From Ophiobolus disseminans (Eukaryota; Ascomycota; Dothideomycetes; Pleosporales; Phaeosphaeriaceae): a DNA stretch of 64,000 bases. Positions 34,527 to 45,025 of this stretch are shown here, piece by piece. How positions within the stretch are numbered: the first letter of the stretch is position 1; each line of letters begins with the position of its first letter. The stretch spans positions 402,476-466,475 of the forward strand of contig MU006224.1 of the NCBI GenBank assembly GCA_010093685.1, in the 5' to 3' direction. The notes below the pieces were generated by a model that did no database searches, was not told the DNA's origin, and worked only from the letters and a program-made list of their open reading frames with translations. Made by a program: the position numbers and the translations under genes.

Positions 34527-37500
34527 ATGAGCTCGAAAAAGATGTTTTCCTGGTCAAAACGCCAATCTACCACAGATCAATATTACCGAACTGGAGGATT
34601 GCTTTCCATCGAGGCAAGCCCTGAAGTCGGCAACGAGGCAAAGGTATGAGTGGATGATTCTAGAAATGAAGATGCGCTGGCAGAGCGCATTGACGTGGTT
34701 GCGCAGAAGGAAGCGACAGAAGCGTTGTCAAAGCATGTGCAGGATGCTCTGCATGAAGATGCATGCAAATGCGTTGTGGAGCTCTACCATTCGCTAACTC
34801 CTCCGAATAGGCCACGCCAAAGTCTGGACGACGTCGACCATCCGATCTCAAAATCGTTACCACGGACAATAAGCAATTTTATCTGAGCCCGCGGTCTGCC
34901 TCTTACAATGTTGCCCTGACGAGTGCGGCGTCCAATCTGCAGGCTGTATTCAATGATTTGCTGCGCTCACCAGCACCATGTGTAGTCGGTCGCCCGGCAT
35001 CTGTCTCGATACATAATAAGCCTCTGCCAGGTCGGCCACGCTCCGTCTCTTTGCCGTCAACTCCGGACTTACCTGCAGAACTCCCAGGATCTTTACTACA
35101 AGAGAACCAAGGATTTCCACCATGCGCTGCGACTGAAGAACCTGTCACCGTCCGACCAGCATCGCATTATATCCGGCGAAGCACACAACTACCTGATATC
35201 AACCTAGAAGATGGCGAAGAATTTACCCAGCTATTGAACCTATTTCCGGAGCCCCTTGGCCATTCAAAGAGTGTGCCTGACTTTAAGGAGCAACACGGCG
35301 AGATGAGATCTGTACGCAGCGGAAATGCGCTCAACTCGGGAGCGACTCCCAAGCCAAGTCCGTTGAAAGTGCAGCACAAAAAGTCGCTCAGCGATACCGG
35401 CACGCGAAGACGTTCAAAGCCGAATTTGACGACATCGCCATCATCTGCCGACAACAAGCTCACAACAAGTTCGCCAGCAGCAGTGGGAGATGACAGCAAC
35501 AATTCTGCTCGGGCACGGAAGGGTGCGAACAAACCGTTACAACCATCACCGTTGATCCTAGAAGGCCAAGCGTGGAACAGCAGCCATGAACACCGTGGTA
35601 GCCGTCGTAACGAGGTACGTGCTGTTTGTTTCTACAATGTTGTATGTCGATTCGTCCATCGATTTTTTTGCATAACGAAACAGTTTCAGAACTTCGGTCT
35701 TTCTTCCCTTCCATCCCGATAACACATGTTTTGCCTGAGATAGATTCTTTTTATTCGCCTGTTGCACGCCTCCCAACTTTGCGGTACTTCGGTCTTGTCT
35801 AGTGTGAAGATACACCAAGCGCGTGGTGGCTGTAGTGCGTTTCAGCGCTGGGCCGCCTTGCAGTCCGATATCCAAAAGCCCACATAAGCCCGATAATGGA
35901 CTTCATGTTTCTTCTTCGTTTGCACACATGGAGCGGGCCCTTAGCGATAATAAGGTACTGACCGTCGTAGCATGACCCAGCTTCCACGGCGACCCCAACG
36001 TCAACTCGCAGCAAGCAGATTGAAGAACATAAAGCTACCATTGCAACTCAGGATCAAACGATCTCGACATTGCAAACTCAATTTTCCAGCTTGAGAGCAT
36101 CACATGATTCTCACGTTCTGAGCCTGACAGAATCACATTCGGCGGAAGTCGCGTCTTTGAAGAACTACGCAAGAGTGCTCGAAGAGCAATTGGCGCACCG
36201 GCCCAGCTTGCACCACGGTACGTATCATCGCAACTGTCCAACCGTCTTCGTTGCGCTTGCCCCGCACGATGACAGGGCACTTACCCATTGGTTGGTCGCA
36301 TGTTGCGCGGGCGCATTGTACGCCTGTAACCGTCAACATAATCGACTAACAATCGCTTAGCTTCGAGCAACAATCTTTTATTCGTTCTTGACACGACTGA
36401 GCCGCAAACACCGACTCGCGAGGGTACCCAGCAACCAGCGGACACCGGCTCTGCTGCTTCTATCAAGTCTTTCCAGACAGCTTTCGAAAAACAACAGCGC
36501 TCGCCTCAACGCACACGAAACAGTCCTGAGATGGAGAATCTAAAACGCAGGCTAAGCTCTACACGTCGGCCGGAGACAGCGAGTCGAAACCTGCTTCCTG
36601 AGCTCAATCAGTACAAGCAAAACAATGTCGCTCTACAGTAAGTGGTTTTCATTGCGCGCTTAACGTGGGGTCTATTGGATATGTTGAGCCTCTTGACCGA
36701 GGTCTTCACTTCACTGCGAACACACTGCGACCGGATATATCGTCTAGCGCCCTTTGAGGCACGATGAAGTGGCGGATGCGTGCAGGAGTCGCTTTCAGCG
36801 CTTGACGTTAACTTGAACTCCGCTAATCAGCACTCCACGTAGGAAGCAGATCGAATCGCTAATGGCGAAGCTGAACGATTCGAAGAAAAGCGAGCGAGCC
36901 CTGAAAGCCTCGTTGGACGAAACCACGCAGAAATTCGAGGATTGGCGGGTGAAGGCAGAGGAGGCAGACAAGGCGGCAAAGGGAGCACAGGCTCTGCAAA
37001 ACACCATTGATCATCTGGAAAATCGCCTAGAGATTGCCAATGTTGAGAAGCTAGACGCGCAGGAAGAACTATTCAACGTACAATCGCGAAAGTCCCCATT
37101 CGATATCAGCGTACCGAAGCTTCGACTCTCAACGGTACTCGAACGTGATCCAAAGGCAAGCAAATCGATGACGGCGAACCTTTTCAACAAAGACTGACAT
37201 CTATCTAGGCTGCAAAGAATGCGCATTTGAGTATGAGCACGGTGTTTTCGTCCGGCTCGCCAACCAGTCCTGAGAATGAATCGCAGGAACTCTCCACCCT
37301 TGCCGCCTTTATTGCGCATATTGAAAGGCTTCAAGATCAAGTGCGACAGAAAGATGCACAGATTTCAGAACTGGAAGATGTCAAAGAACAATTGCAGCAC
37401 AAGCACAACCAACTCGAGCAGGATCACAATGCTTTGAATCTCCAGATGGACATTCAACATGACCTTCTGCGGAAGACTCGACGAACAGACAAGCATATCG

Positions 37501-39580
37501 AACAGTTACGTACTGCTGTAATGGACCGGGAGACGATTATCAGCGAGAAAGAGAGATCAATCCGCGCCGTAGAGAGGCAGCTAGAGCACCACAAGCTTCT
37601 TCTCCAATCCGAGATACGACGACACACCACATTGACGCTCCATGCCGCGGTCGAGAATGATCCGCTACCCGAGCTCGACACCCTTACCGCGAGGAAAGAC
37701 ATAGACAGGTGGATCGAAAATCTTCATCAGCGATTGAAAAGAGAACGGACTGCAAACCATGGCAACGAGCCCGTTGATATCGATCCGAATGAAGCACAAC
37801 TCATTGATTTGCGCCAAGAGATTGACTTCTATGTAAGTTCTATATGTACAGAATGCATTTAAGACATACACTGACTCTGTATCTACGCATTTGCAGGTGC
37901 GAGAAATTATTTACTACAAACTCGACATTCGAGGCTACAAGAGCGATATCAAGAAGCTCAAGAAGATCACTGCGCAGTTGAGCAGCTATGGAAGCAGAAC
38001 CAGCGACTTAGAGTCCGAAACATCGTCTTTACGACCACCAGTGACACCCAGTCGGGTGCGCTTCCCGTCTGCGACGCCTGAGCTTGGCGTATCTGACGTG
38101 CCCTCGCCCGTATTGACAGCCCCAACATCCAAGACGATTGAGCGTCCCATGACCCCGCCTCCATCTGGACCCACATTTACTCCGAGCAGGATGTTACCAG
38201 CAGAAGAGACTGCATCGAACAGCAAGCAAGCGCCTCTACCACTAGACTTTCAGTTGAGAGACACACCTCAGACACCCACACGAAGGACAGATGTCAACAT
38301 GACGATTGAGGGCGACCTTCTCGATCCTGGAGTTTCCCCACGTTCCGTAGTGAGGCTCTCGCCGGAACGGAGGAAGCTCACGGTAAGTTAGTCCGCAGTG
38401 TTTGGCAACATGCCTCTAATGCTTGCTTCAGCCGCCATCGCCCGATAGGACATGGACTGGCGGTTTGCTGACGAACTTTCCGCTGAGCACCGCAGAAGCG
38501 CCTCGGAGGCGTGAGCGTAGTATGAGCGAATCCACTGTTCCATTATATAAAACGATCAGTTCGCCCGAGTGTTCTCCACGTTTCGGCGGCGACAGCGGAG
38601 CAGCTGGCCAAGCAACAAGTTTCGCCAATCGGTTTCGATCCGCGTCGCTCTCTGAGCCGAACAAGGGTAGAACTACACCTGACAGACCACCGCGTCCGCG
38701 ATATGGGCTCTTCGAATCTCCCCGAACAAAACGCACGGCAGTCATAGAGCCCTCGAGCCCTCTACGTTTAGATATCCTAGCTGAAGCAACGAGGCACTAT
38801 TCAAACCAGCGGTCTCATCCTCAAAGTCCAAGAAGATCACGCAATAATTCGAATGCCTCTAGCGTCCTCAATGCGCCACCACACATGGCAAAGGATATGC
38901 AAACCAGCATCGCAAGCTCTCCCTCGCCTATACCACCCTCTACATTTCGCTCGCGAGCAGGATCTACTGGTTCAACCACAGCAAACACACTAGTGTGTTC
39001 GTCACCACCAGAACGAAAACTAAGTGCTGCATCAAGCTCAAACATACCTTTCGTCATTGCGATGGGCTCGCCCCACAACCCAGCGCTCATCTCCCCCGCA
39101 GCCAGCATGGCACCTACATCATGCTCAATCACCAGATACGCTCCGTTGAAGATAAATTCAAACGTATCTCGCACAGGTGTCGGCGGCACAATGTCATCTT
39201 CCACACCCGTCACATCCCCCATTTCGCCGACCGACATCCCATGGCTCGACCCACCTGCAAGACCCATGACCACCAAGCCGACATCGGTGGCCTCCGCGGC
39301 GCCCGCACGCAAGCTGAGCTTATCCAAGAAGCAAGAAGACCAGGTTCCGGGACCGCCTAGGACGCCATCGCACTCGCGCAATGTCAGTGGAGGCAGTATT
39401 CGCACGGCGATCCGGATGCCGAAAGCTAGGGAGAAGGAGAAGGAGGCGCACAAGACTAGGAAGGATAGTATCAGTATGCCAAGACCATTGGGTAGTCCGT
39501 TTGATATCGATCGGGCTATGTCTGTGAGTACTGGTGGGAGACGCGACGAGAATGTGCATGGGATTGGTGAGGCTATTTGA
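34527..39580 (+). CDS. Long Ser/Pro-rich coiled-coil protein
   Basis: A multi-exon gene of more than 1,200 codons. It starts at 34527 (MSSKKMFSWSKRQ). The first intron is about 34643-34810. A disordered Ser/Pro block follows (to about 35614), then coiled-coil exons at 36020-36220, 36359-36638, 36841-37154 or so, 37208-37832 and 37896-38380, and a Ser/Pro-rich last exon from about 38432 to 39580. Heptad-rich stretches include QTISTLQTQFSSLRASHD and LQDQVRQKDAQISELEDV. A conserved-looking basic segment is VREIIYYKLDIRGYKSDIKK. The 35615-36019 part is unresolved; small exons such as RWAALQSDIQ and MERALSDNK may lie there. Scaffold or spindle/septum-associated roles are possible but only by analogy. 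Family not recognised. Confidence 0.65.
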
Positions 39581-39727
39581 TAGCGCTCGTGCAGGTGCCT
39601 TTGTGGCCCACGTTAGCGATGGTGAAGTGAAGATAGACGACTCATATGATTAGAATGTATCAATACCAATCTTGTATTATCTAGCAGCTGGAGGAACGGT
39701 GAAGTGAAGGTGAGATTTGTGTGGTAG

Positions 39728-40261
39728 AAGGCAATGTCTGGAGACTGGAAGGAAGCCAAGGACCGAATTGTCAAGCTCCCTGAGGACAACCCTGATGCGT
39801 TCTAGCATTACTTGCATCTTATGTATACTGGTGCACTTGCGATTCTTCCCAAACCTCTACCCGAGAAGTATGACGGCATCAATGAACACATGGACATCGC
39901 AGACGTATATGTGCTTGCAGAAAAGCTTCAGGATATCAAGGCGAAGAACGTAGCTGTCGAGGCTATGCTGGTCTGTTGCCGTCAAAAACGTAACGACGGG
40001 GCCATGTATGCTCCAGGGCTGTCAGTGGTGCGAAATATCTATGCCGGCACTCCGGCAGGCTCACCAATGCGCAAACTAATAGTGGAGCTATACACGTACC
40101 GCGCAGAGCCGGGCTGGATCGCCGAGGAGGATTCGGATTGGCCGAACGACTTCCTACTTGAACTCGCGACCCTGCTTCTGAGAAGGCGAGGAAGATGGAT
40201 GGATCCCACAGAGACTGTAAGTGCTTCGAAGTACATGAAATGCGGGAATGAAGACCATTGA
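39728..40261 (+). pseudogene. 5'-truncated BTB/POZ gene, copy 1
   Basis: The frame from 39728 reads KAMSGDWKEAKDRIVKLPE, the typical end of BTB strand-helix A3, then the helices HYLHLMYTGAL and YVLAEKLQDIKAKNVAVEAML of a fungal BTB protein. A TAG at 39803-39805 interrupts it (DAF stop HYL), and another TAG at 39725-39727 sits just before the similarity starts. The N-terminal BTB half is missing. The remaining 150 codons are open. BTB domains act as dimerisation and Cullin-3 adaptor modules; this copy is probably non-functional. Confidence 0.7.
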
Positions 40262-40702
40262 GGACCAGCACTCAGTATGGATGGCGGGAAAGAGACGGCA
40301 GAGGAAATCATCAACTGGATCGAATCGTTTGGAACAACTCAGGGCTTGATGTAAGAAAGCACATCTTGAAGGTCAGACGGGCTAGCAACTGGATGTTGAC
40401 GGCTCCAATCTTGGTTCCAACTGAAAGCATGTCATGTACACTAGGTAGCTTCAATACACTCACGTCTGGAGTGTTAACTGTCTGTGAATGCTTTGAAACA
40501 CTCTTATCTGTACTATCGACGTCATCAGGCTTCATGCTCAAACAGCGCAAACGTCAACAAACAACACTGGCGCGCGCCCGTGACTATAAAACAACTTTGC
40601 GCCCAATCGTCAATCCCGCACACATACATCGCTCTGAACCTCCACCTCCACCTCTACGTCGCCAAATCTACACCTCTTCAACCAGCATAACTATCAACGA
40701 CC
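40262..40702. other. Spacer between two BTB genes
   Basis: No gene recognised. The last 100 bases (C/A-rich) look like a leader for the second BTB gene. Confidence 0.4.
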
Positions 40703-41907
40703 ATGTTCAGAGTCCCACCAAGCCCGCCTCCAGAAGAGTTCAGCGGTGATTTACCCTCAACTCCTGTCTTTGAAAGTTCATCCTGGGTCAACTTAGTGCA
40801 CTTAGACTTCGACCGCAGCAGTCCCCTCTCAAGAGATAGATCCAATGTTCATCCGCCTCCACATGGTCTTTTCGAGCGCGCGAATCGCCATGAGAGCTCA
40901 GGTCTTGGAGCTGCGAGTGAAGCTGGGAACGAGGCATAGGATGCGAATAGTTTGTTTGACGATAGCTTGTCTGGAGGCAGCTTATTCAGTGGGTCCCCAA
41001 GGCCTTCGGTTGCAAGTCCTCCCGAATCGCGAGCTGCTCCGCACGCGTCTGGCAATGCAGGTGGTCCCTACGACGGATTATGTGGCACACCAATGCTGAA
41101 TGCCTTGCACACGTTAAGTACTCGAGACCGCCCCACCACGGAGACCGAGAATCCGACCAAAGAGACGTCGAAGTCAAGCTTGACTGACCCACGTATCCCC
41201 GAAGAAGATGCACTCGAGTAAGCTCCCTCCCCCTCCCTTTCCAGCACCAGACTAATCCCACCCCAGCATCGGCATCACCATCCTCACCATAACCGTCGGT
41301 TCAGCCCCCCACACAAAACTTCACAATCCACCAAGACCTCATAGTTTCCCGCTCCCCCTACATCGCTAGACAAGTCTTCATACACCCCAATACCTCCACC
41401 CTCACACTCCCCAAAGCCGATCCACCCGCTTTCGCACTCTACTTCCAACTCCTCTACACATCCCACCCCCCCAGCATCTCCTCCACAGGCAACGAACTCA
41501 ACACCCTCATCTCCCTTTTCACACTCGCCACATTCCTCGCCGACACCAGCACCTCTTCCACCGCACTAGCATCCATCTACGCCGCCGCGCAAGACGGCGC
41601 CGACCTACCGTCTGCCGAGTACGTGTCCATGCTATACGGCGCTACGGACGAGGCGTCTGGGGCGCGCCGCTTAGTGGTGGATTTGTATGTGTACATGGCG
41701 ACAAGGGAGGATCTGGAGGAAGGGGAGTTTCTGCGGGAGTTTATGTGTGATATGGCTGTGAAGTTGGTGAGGAGGAGGACTAAGGAGAAGGGCTGGGAGA
41801 GGGAGGGGTGGGGGCAGGGGATAGGGGCGTGGAGGGGTATGTTGATGAGGAAGATGGTTGATGTATATGGTATTGGATGGGATGGGGCATCGATTCCGAA
41901 CGAATAG
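40703..41907 (+). pseudogene. BTB/POZ protein gene, copy 2, with stop and frameshift
   Basis: An N-terminal Ser/Pro-rich part (from 40703, MFRVPPSPPPEEF) is in one frame with 40940-41217 but cut by a TAG at 40937-40939. A normal intron (41218-41266) leads to the BTB start ITILTITVGS. The frame then shifts by one near the six-C run 41305-41310, after which FTIHQDLIVSRSPYIARQVF continues the BTB core through the A4/A5 helices to a stop at 41905-41907. The C-terminal half resembles copy 1 (RRLVVDLYVYMATREDLEEGEF against KLIVELYTYRAEPGWIAEED). Decay or assembly indels would both explain the breaks. Confidence 0.65.
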
Positions 41908-42749
41908 GAAGTTGTCGGATGTGAGAGACAGGGCAGAAAAGAGGGAGAAGGTTGTTGTATTGAGAGAGCTATGTAGAGCGATTATATACACAAGTAGATG
42001 AGTAAGCACATGACCAAGAACGTCACGTGAGATGTATTTCACAGTGTACTATGTGGACCGATGTGCCAGGCTGACAGAAGTGATGATGAGATGTGGATGT
42101 ATTAATGATGACGGAGACCTTGAATGATATTCCCGGAGTGCGTCTAACCGGTAATTGAAGAGGGTTCTGACAAGGTCAGTTGCATTCAAACTGAAGATAC
42201 TTCGTGTAAGGCTTTAATATGTTCATTAGCGTTTACCTGTACTTCAACCTCCATTTACCGTTTGGAAGAAAGAACTCGAGCATTCTGGTCGCATGGCTTG
42301 AGCTGAACTATCCGGGTATTCTAGGTGATGCACTCATAGCTACGGTGGGATGAACTTGCATACGCATGCATTATTCTAGCACAACGCAGAATATAAGGTT
42401 GCGGCATCAGTGTTGTATTGGCGTGATCGAAGGGGCGCACCCCAATGATCGATTGCATCTACTACATGAACACCGCAAGCTATGAAACGTTCAGCACTAG
42501 CACCCAGACGTGCCAACATATCCTTCACTCTTGTATCCTCCAAAGAACGACGTAAGGAAACGTTCGTCATCATTCGTCGTGGGTATCTGTGAACACCGCG
42601 CCGCATTCTCAGCCTCGTCTTACAAGGTCACATGTGACCTCGTTCAGCCCCCAATAATCCTATATCGCTCGAGCGGGGTAGGTATAGGGTGACGAAGCCG
42701 GGGCGCACAGCACTGCGCTCGGCAGGCAGCGATGGGCAATACCGCACGA
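41908..42749. other. Intergenic, no gene seen
   Basis: The 3' flanks of the BTB copy and of eIF1. Short frames only; no repeat recognised. Confidence 0.45.
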
Positions 42750-43214
42750 TTAGAAACCGTGGACCTTGATGGTCTTGTTGTCAAGACCTAGGCCCTCTTT
42801 CTTATCCGTCATGAAATCCTGCACATCCTTGCGCTGGTCTCCCTGCAGCTGGATCACCTCTCCCATCTCGGAGTCGGCGACGACGGTGCCATTGCAGGCG
42901 AATTTCTTCTTGATCACTTTGAGGATCTTCTTCTGGTCGAACTTCTTGGGTAGGCCTTGGACCGTCGTCAGGGTTTTGCGACCATTGCGCTCTGTGGTAC
43001 TTGTCAGCCTTGCGCGTGACAGCGACGATAAGATAGAGGGGACGGAGTTGGTGCGCTGGGAAGGCGGAACTAACGTGGGAAGGCTTATCGGGGCGTACTT
43101 ACGCTGTATGCGAATGTGGATGTAGTTCTGCTGACTAGTTTTGGTCTCTCCACCAGTGTCATCGGCCTCCGCAAAGGGATCGAAGGACTTGAGGTTCTGG
43201 ATGTCCGTGGTCAT
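42750..43214 (-). CDS. SUI1: Translation initiation factor eIF1
   Basis: Predicted 117-aa protein. Exons on the minus strand are 43103-43214 and 42750-42991 (phase 1 junction). eIF1 binds near the P site of the 40S subunit and enforces start-codon fidelity. The N-terminus (NLKSFDPFAEADDTG) and the core (IHIRIQQRNGRKTLTTVQGLP) match the family nearly residue for residue, as does the end KTIKVHGF. The intron falls inside the QQRNGRK motif. The frame is open upstream to 43340 but without an ATG, so the start at 43214 stands; its -3 base is C, a weak context. Divergent to the F-box-like gene. Confidence 0.96.
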   Translation of the reverse strand: MTTDIQNLKSFDPFAEADDTGGETKTSQQNYIHIRIQRKYAPISLPTLVPPSQRTNSVPSILSSLSRARLTSTTERNGRKTLTTVQGLPKKFDQKKILKVIKKKFACNGTVVADSEMGEVIQLQGDQRKDVQDFMTDKKEGLGLDNKTIKVHGF

Positions 43215-43561
43215 ATGATCGACTAGAGCGCTCTGCTGCTTCTGAGACGGGTGGGTGGTGGGGATGAAGGGAGTGGGGAGTTGTATTGGTGTGAGGGTTG
43301 TCGTGAGATGGGGAGATAGATATGGATGCAGGAGTGGCAAAGAGGGCGCTTAAAGAGCTAAGCCCCGCTCCTCGGCCGGGAACAAACTAGCGCCGCTCGG
43401 CTGAGCCCAAACCCCTGAAGAGTCACGAACGACATTCACTGGGTGCGTTATTGGCCGAGACCGGTCGAGCACATCGAGAGGACGTGACATGTCGCAAGAC
43501 GCCTTCTTTGCATCCGCTGGCCGCTAGCAAACTTTGAGGCGTTCGTTCTTCGAGGATTAAG

Positions 43562-44962
43562 ATGGAGGATAAGAGTGGCCTTCTTCGTCTGCCGCTGGTG
43601 ATCCTACAACTCATATTCGAAGAAGTATGTACTTCTATCTAAAGGCTTTTATCGCAGATTAGGCCTCTCTGACCAGCGTACCACTTTCAGCTTCAACAGT
43701 CAGGTCGCACGGCATTTTTTAACATCCGCCTTGTCTCGCGAGCATGTCGCAACGAGTCGGAGTACCTGTTTTTCAGGAGCGTTGCACTGTATGACGATAC
43801 TCGCATAGCGAAGACCTTCTCTATGGAACTGATCTCAAGAATCGAATTGCTAGGAAAGCACGTACGCCATTTGACGATTGGACCATTCGCGGATGAAGAA
43901 TGGTTTTACTTCACTCTCACGCCACTGCTAGAAGATGTACTGAAGAGCCTGGAGACCCTACAGTCGCTCACTTGGAACAGTGAGCGCGCGATTCGCCCAG
44001 ATATACTCAGAACTTTCCACGAACGACACCCTTCAGCCAAACTTCAACTGATGCTAAAAGATCGCAGCCTAACGCCTCTGAGCTCTACTCTGCTGTCCTC
44101 GCCGCAACTACATAGTCTCGATATCTCCATCTATTGCGTCAGAGGTTCCGCAACTTGCGGACATAGTGAGGCTGAGTTCATCAAACAGAGCATTGCGAAG
44201 AGCAGCCTCAAGGTCCTGAGCCTCGCGGTCAAGTCACTTGCGTCACCAATCCAACGACGCATGTTCCTCCAATGGGACTATGTCCGCTACGGGTTCTTCA
44301 ATTTCAACCTGCAAGAAGGCGACCGATTTCCCGCGCTGGAAGAGCTTCGGCTGGGATATGATATGAACAATGTTTTAACCGCCGAGAATTGCGAGATGTG
44401 GGCAAAAGCTACTTCCTGGCACCAGCTGCGCAAATTGGATCTGAGCAGGGGGTCACCGCGGCATTTCCTCGCCTCGCTTACAGACCGCGCGCCCAACTTG
44501 GAGAGTTTGAAGTTCGGGCTCAATCGGCCACACAGCCGGACTGCGGATTTGCACCCTTTGCACATTGGTCTTCCAAGCCTAGTCGGTTTCATCGCCTCCA
44601 TCACAGCACTCCGCGAGCTCGACTTCGGGGCCCATAAGATGGAACACTTCATGGCTGTACTGCCGTTGATGTTGGAGAACTCAAAAGGCTCGTTGAGAAA
44701 GTTGATTATACACTGCCGTTTCCACGAAGAGAACGTGTGGCAAGCGGAGCAGTACGTCGATGTCCTCACACAAGCGCCAGGCCTGGAGTATCTGAAAGCA
44801 CAAATTCAGGAAGACACCGTAGAAGGGTCTTGGGTTGGCTCGGCAAGGTTTATGCATCCAAGGGAGAAGTACCAGACTGCGGTCAAGGACTTATATGAGT
44901 ATCCTGCAGGCCGGCATCTGCAACGCGGCCAGCGCGTGAGGAGGTTGGATCTTGATGATTGA
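43562..44962 (+). CDS. F-box/LRR-like fungal protein
   Basis: Predicted 444-aa protein from exons 43562-43624 and 43691-44962 (phase 0). The N-terminus LLRLPLVILQLIFEE with LVSRACRNESEYLFFRSV shows the F-box-like pattern (hydrophobic-Pro first helix, then a VSR-C segment). The rest has irregular leucine-rich repeats (SLKVLSLAVKSL, LRKLDLSRG, LRELDFGAHKM). Such proteins usually supply substrates to SCF-type ubiquitin ligases; the substrate is unknown. The two families of evidence are weak separately but agree. Confidence 0.7.
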
Positions 44963-45025
44963 CATGGTAGGCTGAGCACGCGATAGCTCCCTGAGATCGA
45001 CTGCTCATGCACACTGTGGTATTAG

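Noticed and set aside
38821..39453. 210-codon frame opposite the coiled-coil gene's last exon
   Set aside because: Shadow of Ser/Pro-rich coding sequence.
43215..43340. N-terminal extension of eIF1
   Set aside because: The frame is open but begins with TTG, not ATG, and the family starts at the ATG at 43214.
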